From Desulfobacteraceae bacterium (GTDB taxonomy: Bacteria > Desulfobacterota > DSM-4660 > Desulfatiglandales > B25-G16): 6,942 nt of DNA. Location: assembly GCA_028572035.1 (NCBI GenBank), contig JAPVWE010000065.1:1-6942 (forward strand), written 5' to 3'. The notes beneath the pieces are model-generated. The model worked only from the letters and a program-made list of their open reading frames with translations. It was not told the origin of the DNA and ran no database searches. Positions 5,841 to 6,942 of this stretch are shown piece after piece (positions within the stretch are counted from its first letter, which is position 1; every line of letters starts with the position of its first letter). The translations under genes and the position numbers were made by a program.

Positions 5841-6063
5841 GTTTTTCCAGGGAAGGAGTATAGGCAAATTGGGCTTGATTGTCAATGATGATCACTGGCC
5901 TGATGTCGTTGCCAAATTTCTATTAATCCAAGAAAATAAGAGTCGTGAGTTTATGGAATGATTTACCTTGGCTCCATTATGTTTTTCAGGTGGGAAAAGT
6001 ATAGACTTGTTTTGGTAATGATAAGCTTTTGGGCTTTTCATTTTTGCACAATCATAGCAGAAA
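5841..6063 (-). repeat. Duplicated upstream control region, copy B (4Fe-4S gene)
   Basis: Partner of 4384-4608; matching blocks lie at 5872-5886, 5888-5899, 5959-5971, 5995-6010, 6027-6039 and 6041-6052. It carries the main promoter (5857-5885), a second minus-strand TATACT (5998-6003) and TGCTATGAT (6051-6059). It also shows an internal repeat: GTTTTTCCAGGG-AAGGAGTATAG at 5841-5863 resembles GTTTTTCAGGTGGGAAAAGTATAG at 5981-6004, so the -10 module itself appears doubled about 140 bases apart. Confidence 0.85.
5857..5885 (-). promoter_or_regulatory. Consensus sigma-70 promoter of the 4Fe-4S gene
   Basis: On the minus strand TTGACA (5885-5880), a 17-bp spacer and TATACT (5862-5857), with a start expected near 5850 and a leader of about 106 bases. 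The bases after the -10 (CCTTCCCTGGAAAAAC) closely match those after the SH3 promoter (CCTTCCCAGAAAAAAC). Confidence 0.82.
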
Positions 6064-6171
6064 CATGCAATCTGAAAAAATTGCAATTTAAATAACATGC
6101 AAAATAATTCTGGTGAAAGTTCGGTGCAAGTATTGAATCTCTTTAGTCTGAGGCGCTGTAGAGCCGAGACC

Positions 6172-6696
6172 TCATTCTCTTTTCGTCTCTGTTAATATCT
6201 CAAATAATAGCTTTTCCAGTTCTTCAATTCCATATGGTTTAACAAGAACATCGCTGAAACCATACATTTTGTAGTTAGCCATAACCGGGTCTGTGGAAAA
6301 TCCACTGGTGACTATAGCCTTAACATTCGGGTCTATTTTCAGCAACCTCTCTATAGTTTCTTTACCGTCCATACCGCCGGGAACAGTAAGGTCGAGAAGG
6401 ACAGCGTCAAACGGCTGCCCCGAGTCTTTAGCTTGGGTATATAGTTCAACTGCCTGGCTACCTTCATGTGCAAACTCAGCCTCGTATCCGATATACTGTA
6501 TAGAGTTGCTAAGAGAGTGCCTTACAACCTCCGAATCATCCATTACCAAGATTCTTTTAATACCTAGAGAAGGGGGTTGTTTAACTTCTTGCTTTCGTTT
6601 CGTGATTCTCTCTTCTGCCTGCTTAGCCTTAACGGCTTCCTTTTCTAATTCCTTAACCCTCTTTTCCAGCTCTTCATAGGTTGGCTTTTTGGCCAT
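6172..6696 (-). CDS. Stand-alone response-regulator receiver protein with N-terminal coiled coil
   Basis: The protein has 174 residues; ATG 6696 has GGGAGG nine bases upstream. Residues 1-40 are a charged coiled coil starting MAKKPTYEELEKRVKELEKE, a leader typical of PAS-type sensor kinases in Desulfobacteraceae. Residues 46-170 are a complete receiver: acidic pair D53-D54, phospho-acceptor D102 in LLDLTVPGGMDG, S131 in the TSG motif, and K153 in VKPY. This receiver style (IPGGM-GKE, SGFSxDPVMANY, KPYxIEEL) is the one usually found at the C-terminus of hybrid histidine kinases. There is no output domain, so it may act by protein contact, as a phosphate sink, or as a relic of a larger kinase. 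All catalytic residues are intact, arguing for function. The cognate kinase is not in the window. It lies upstream of the 4Fe-4S gene on the same strand, about 430 bases away. Confidence 0.85.
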   Translation of the reverse strand: MAKKPTYEELEKRVKELEKEAVKAKQAEERITKRKQEVKQPPSLGIKRILVMDDSEVVRHSLSNSIQYIGYEAEFAHEGSQAVELYTQAKDSGQPFDAVLLDLTVPGGMDGKETIERLLKIDPNVKAIVTSGFSTDPVMANYKMYGFSDVLVKPYGIEELEKLLFEILTETKRE

Positions 6697-6942
6697 TGGA
6701 ATATCCTCCCATTGAGCCTAAAGTAAAAAAGGCCCATAAACTCTTGTATTCTTAACACAAAGTATGAGCCTTTATCAGCCCCATAAGGGTTTTCTCCCTG
6801 AATCGGGTTACTCTCAGACTTGTTTTGTTTTCCTCAGAAAAGACTATACATCAATTGGCTATGAGTTTTCATTAACATTCTCCCAATCACGGATATTTTT
6901 CAACATGTAGTAGGTTATTTGGAGTACCGTGTTTTTCAGGTT
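6697..6942 (-). promoter_or_regulatory. Upstream region of the receiver gene with a weak candidate promoter
   Basis: No gene is visible to the window edge. A minus-strand TATAGT (6848-6843) with a poor -35 (TGAAAA, 6871-6866) at 17 bp is followed by TTTTCTGAGGAAAA, a 5+5 dyad resembling those after the TATACT boxes of the duplicated regions. If used, this promoter would place the 6728-6773 hairpin inside the leader. Weak support only. Confidence 0.25.
6728..6773 (-). terminator. Strong hairpin with T-run upstream of the receiver gene: terminator or attenuator
   Basis: Read on the minus strand, AAAGGCTCATA (6773-6763) pairs with TATGGGCCTTT (6738-6728) with one G-U pair. The stem continues with CTTTGT / ACAAGAG across a 9-base loop, and a run of six T follows (6730-6725). 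It stands 31 bases upstream of the receiver ATG. It either ends a gene lying to the right of the window or controls read-through into the receiver gene. Confidence 0.65.

Noticed and set aside
5659..6098. Two minus-strand frames (78 and 68 codons) in the duplicated upstream region
   Set aside because: They cover promoter DNA; the matching copy at 4384-4608 does not keep an equivalent frame.
6112..6135. GGTGAAAGTTCGGTGCAAG string resembling pieces of group II intron or cobalamin-element sequence
   Set aside because: None of the remaining conserved structure of either element is present nearby.
6149..6174. TGAGG/CCTCA stem over the receiver stop codon as a terminator
   Set aside because: It has only 5 bp, a 16-base loop and no T-run.
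6293..6679. 128-codon plus-strand frame
   Set aside because: It is antisense to the receiver gene; its Ser/Leu-rich product mirrors the coiled-coil codons.
1..6942. CRISPR array, tRNA, rRNA, phage or defence genes
   Set aside because: No regularly spaced repeats, RNA gene signatures or defence-family proteins were seen on either strand.

Overview
The window looks like chromosomal DNA from a strictly anaerobic deltaproteobacterium (Desulfobacterota, perhaps a Desulfobacteraceae- or Syntrophobacterales-like sulfate reducer or syntroph). The reasons are a Wood-Ljungdahl-type MetF, a TIGR04211-type SH3/anchor protein, a cysteine-rich double-ferredoxin protein, a receiver protein with the N-terminal coiled coil typical of hybrid kinases in this group, and scattered palindromic repeat debris. 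The taxonomy is inference from family resemblance; no rRNA or other marker gene is present.

Layout. 1-588 (+) is the C-terminal two thirds of a methylenetetrahydrofolate reductase, followed by a likely terminator at 714-740. 918-1190 (+) is a 90-residue protein of unknown function with a strong ribosome binding site. 1209-1490 holds a short tandem repeat and a decayed fragment (-) resembling the tail of a REP-associated (Y1) transposase. 1639-2361 (+) encodes a secreted, membrane-anchored SH3/coiled-coil protein behind a consensus sigma-70 promoter. 2362-3003 is gene-free and contains two inverted-repeat-bounded elements of about 95-99 bp. On the minus strand, read from right to left, come a receiver protein (6172-6696), a 4Fe-4S protein (4664-5743) and an iron-type alcohol dehydrogenase of the hydroxyacid-oxoacid transhydrogenase type (3004-4296).

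How the genes may work together. The most striking structure is a roughly 220-bp upstream region present twice, at 4384-4608 before the dehydrogenase and at 5841-6063 before the 4Fe-4S protein. The copies are collinear at an offset of 1454-1457 bp. Each carries the same promoter, TTGACA-17 bp-TATACT. The two genes encode unrelated proteins, so the shared region points to co-regulation. A plausible reading is a redox pair, with the dehydrogenase moving hydride between a hydroxyacid/alcohol and an oxoacid and the iron-sulfur protein handling or sensing electrons. The copies also form direct repeats bracketing the 4Fe-4S gene. The SH3 gene's promoter has the same hexamers, spacer length and start-site sequence, so this promoter class recurs in the window. 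The receiver gene is preceded by a strong hairpin with a T-run that could act as a terminator or an attenuator.

There is no CRISPR array, tRNA, rRNA, intact mobile element or recognisable defence system here.
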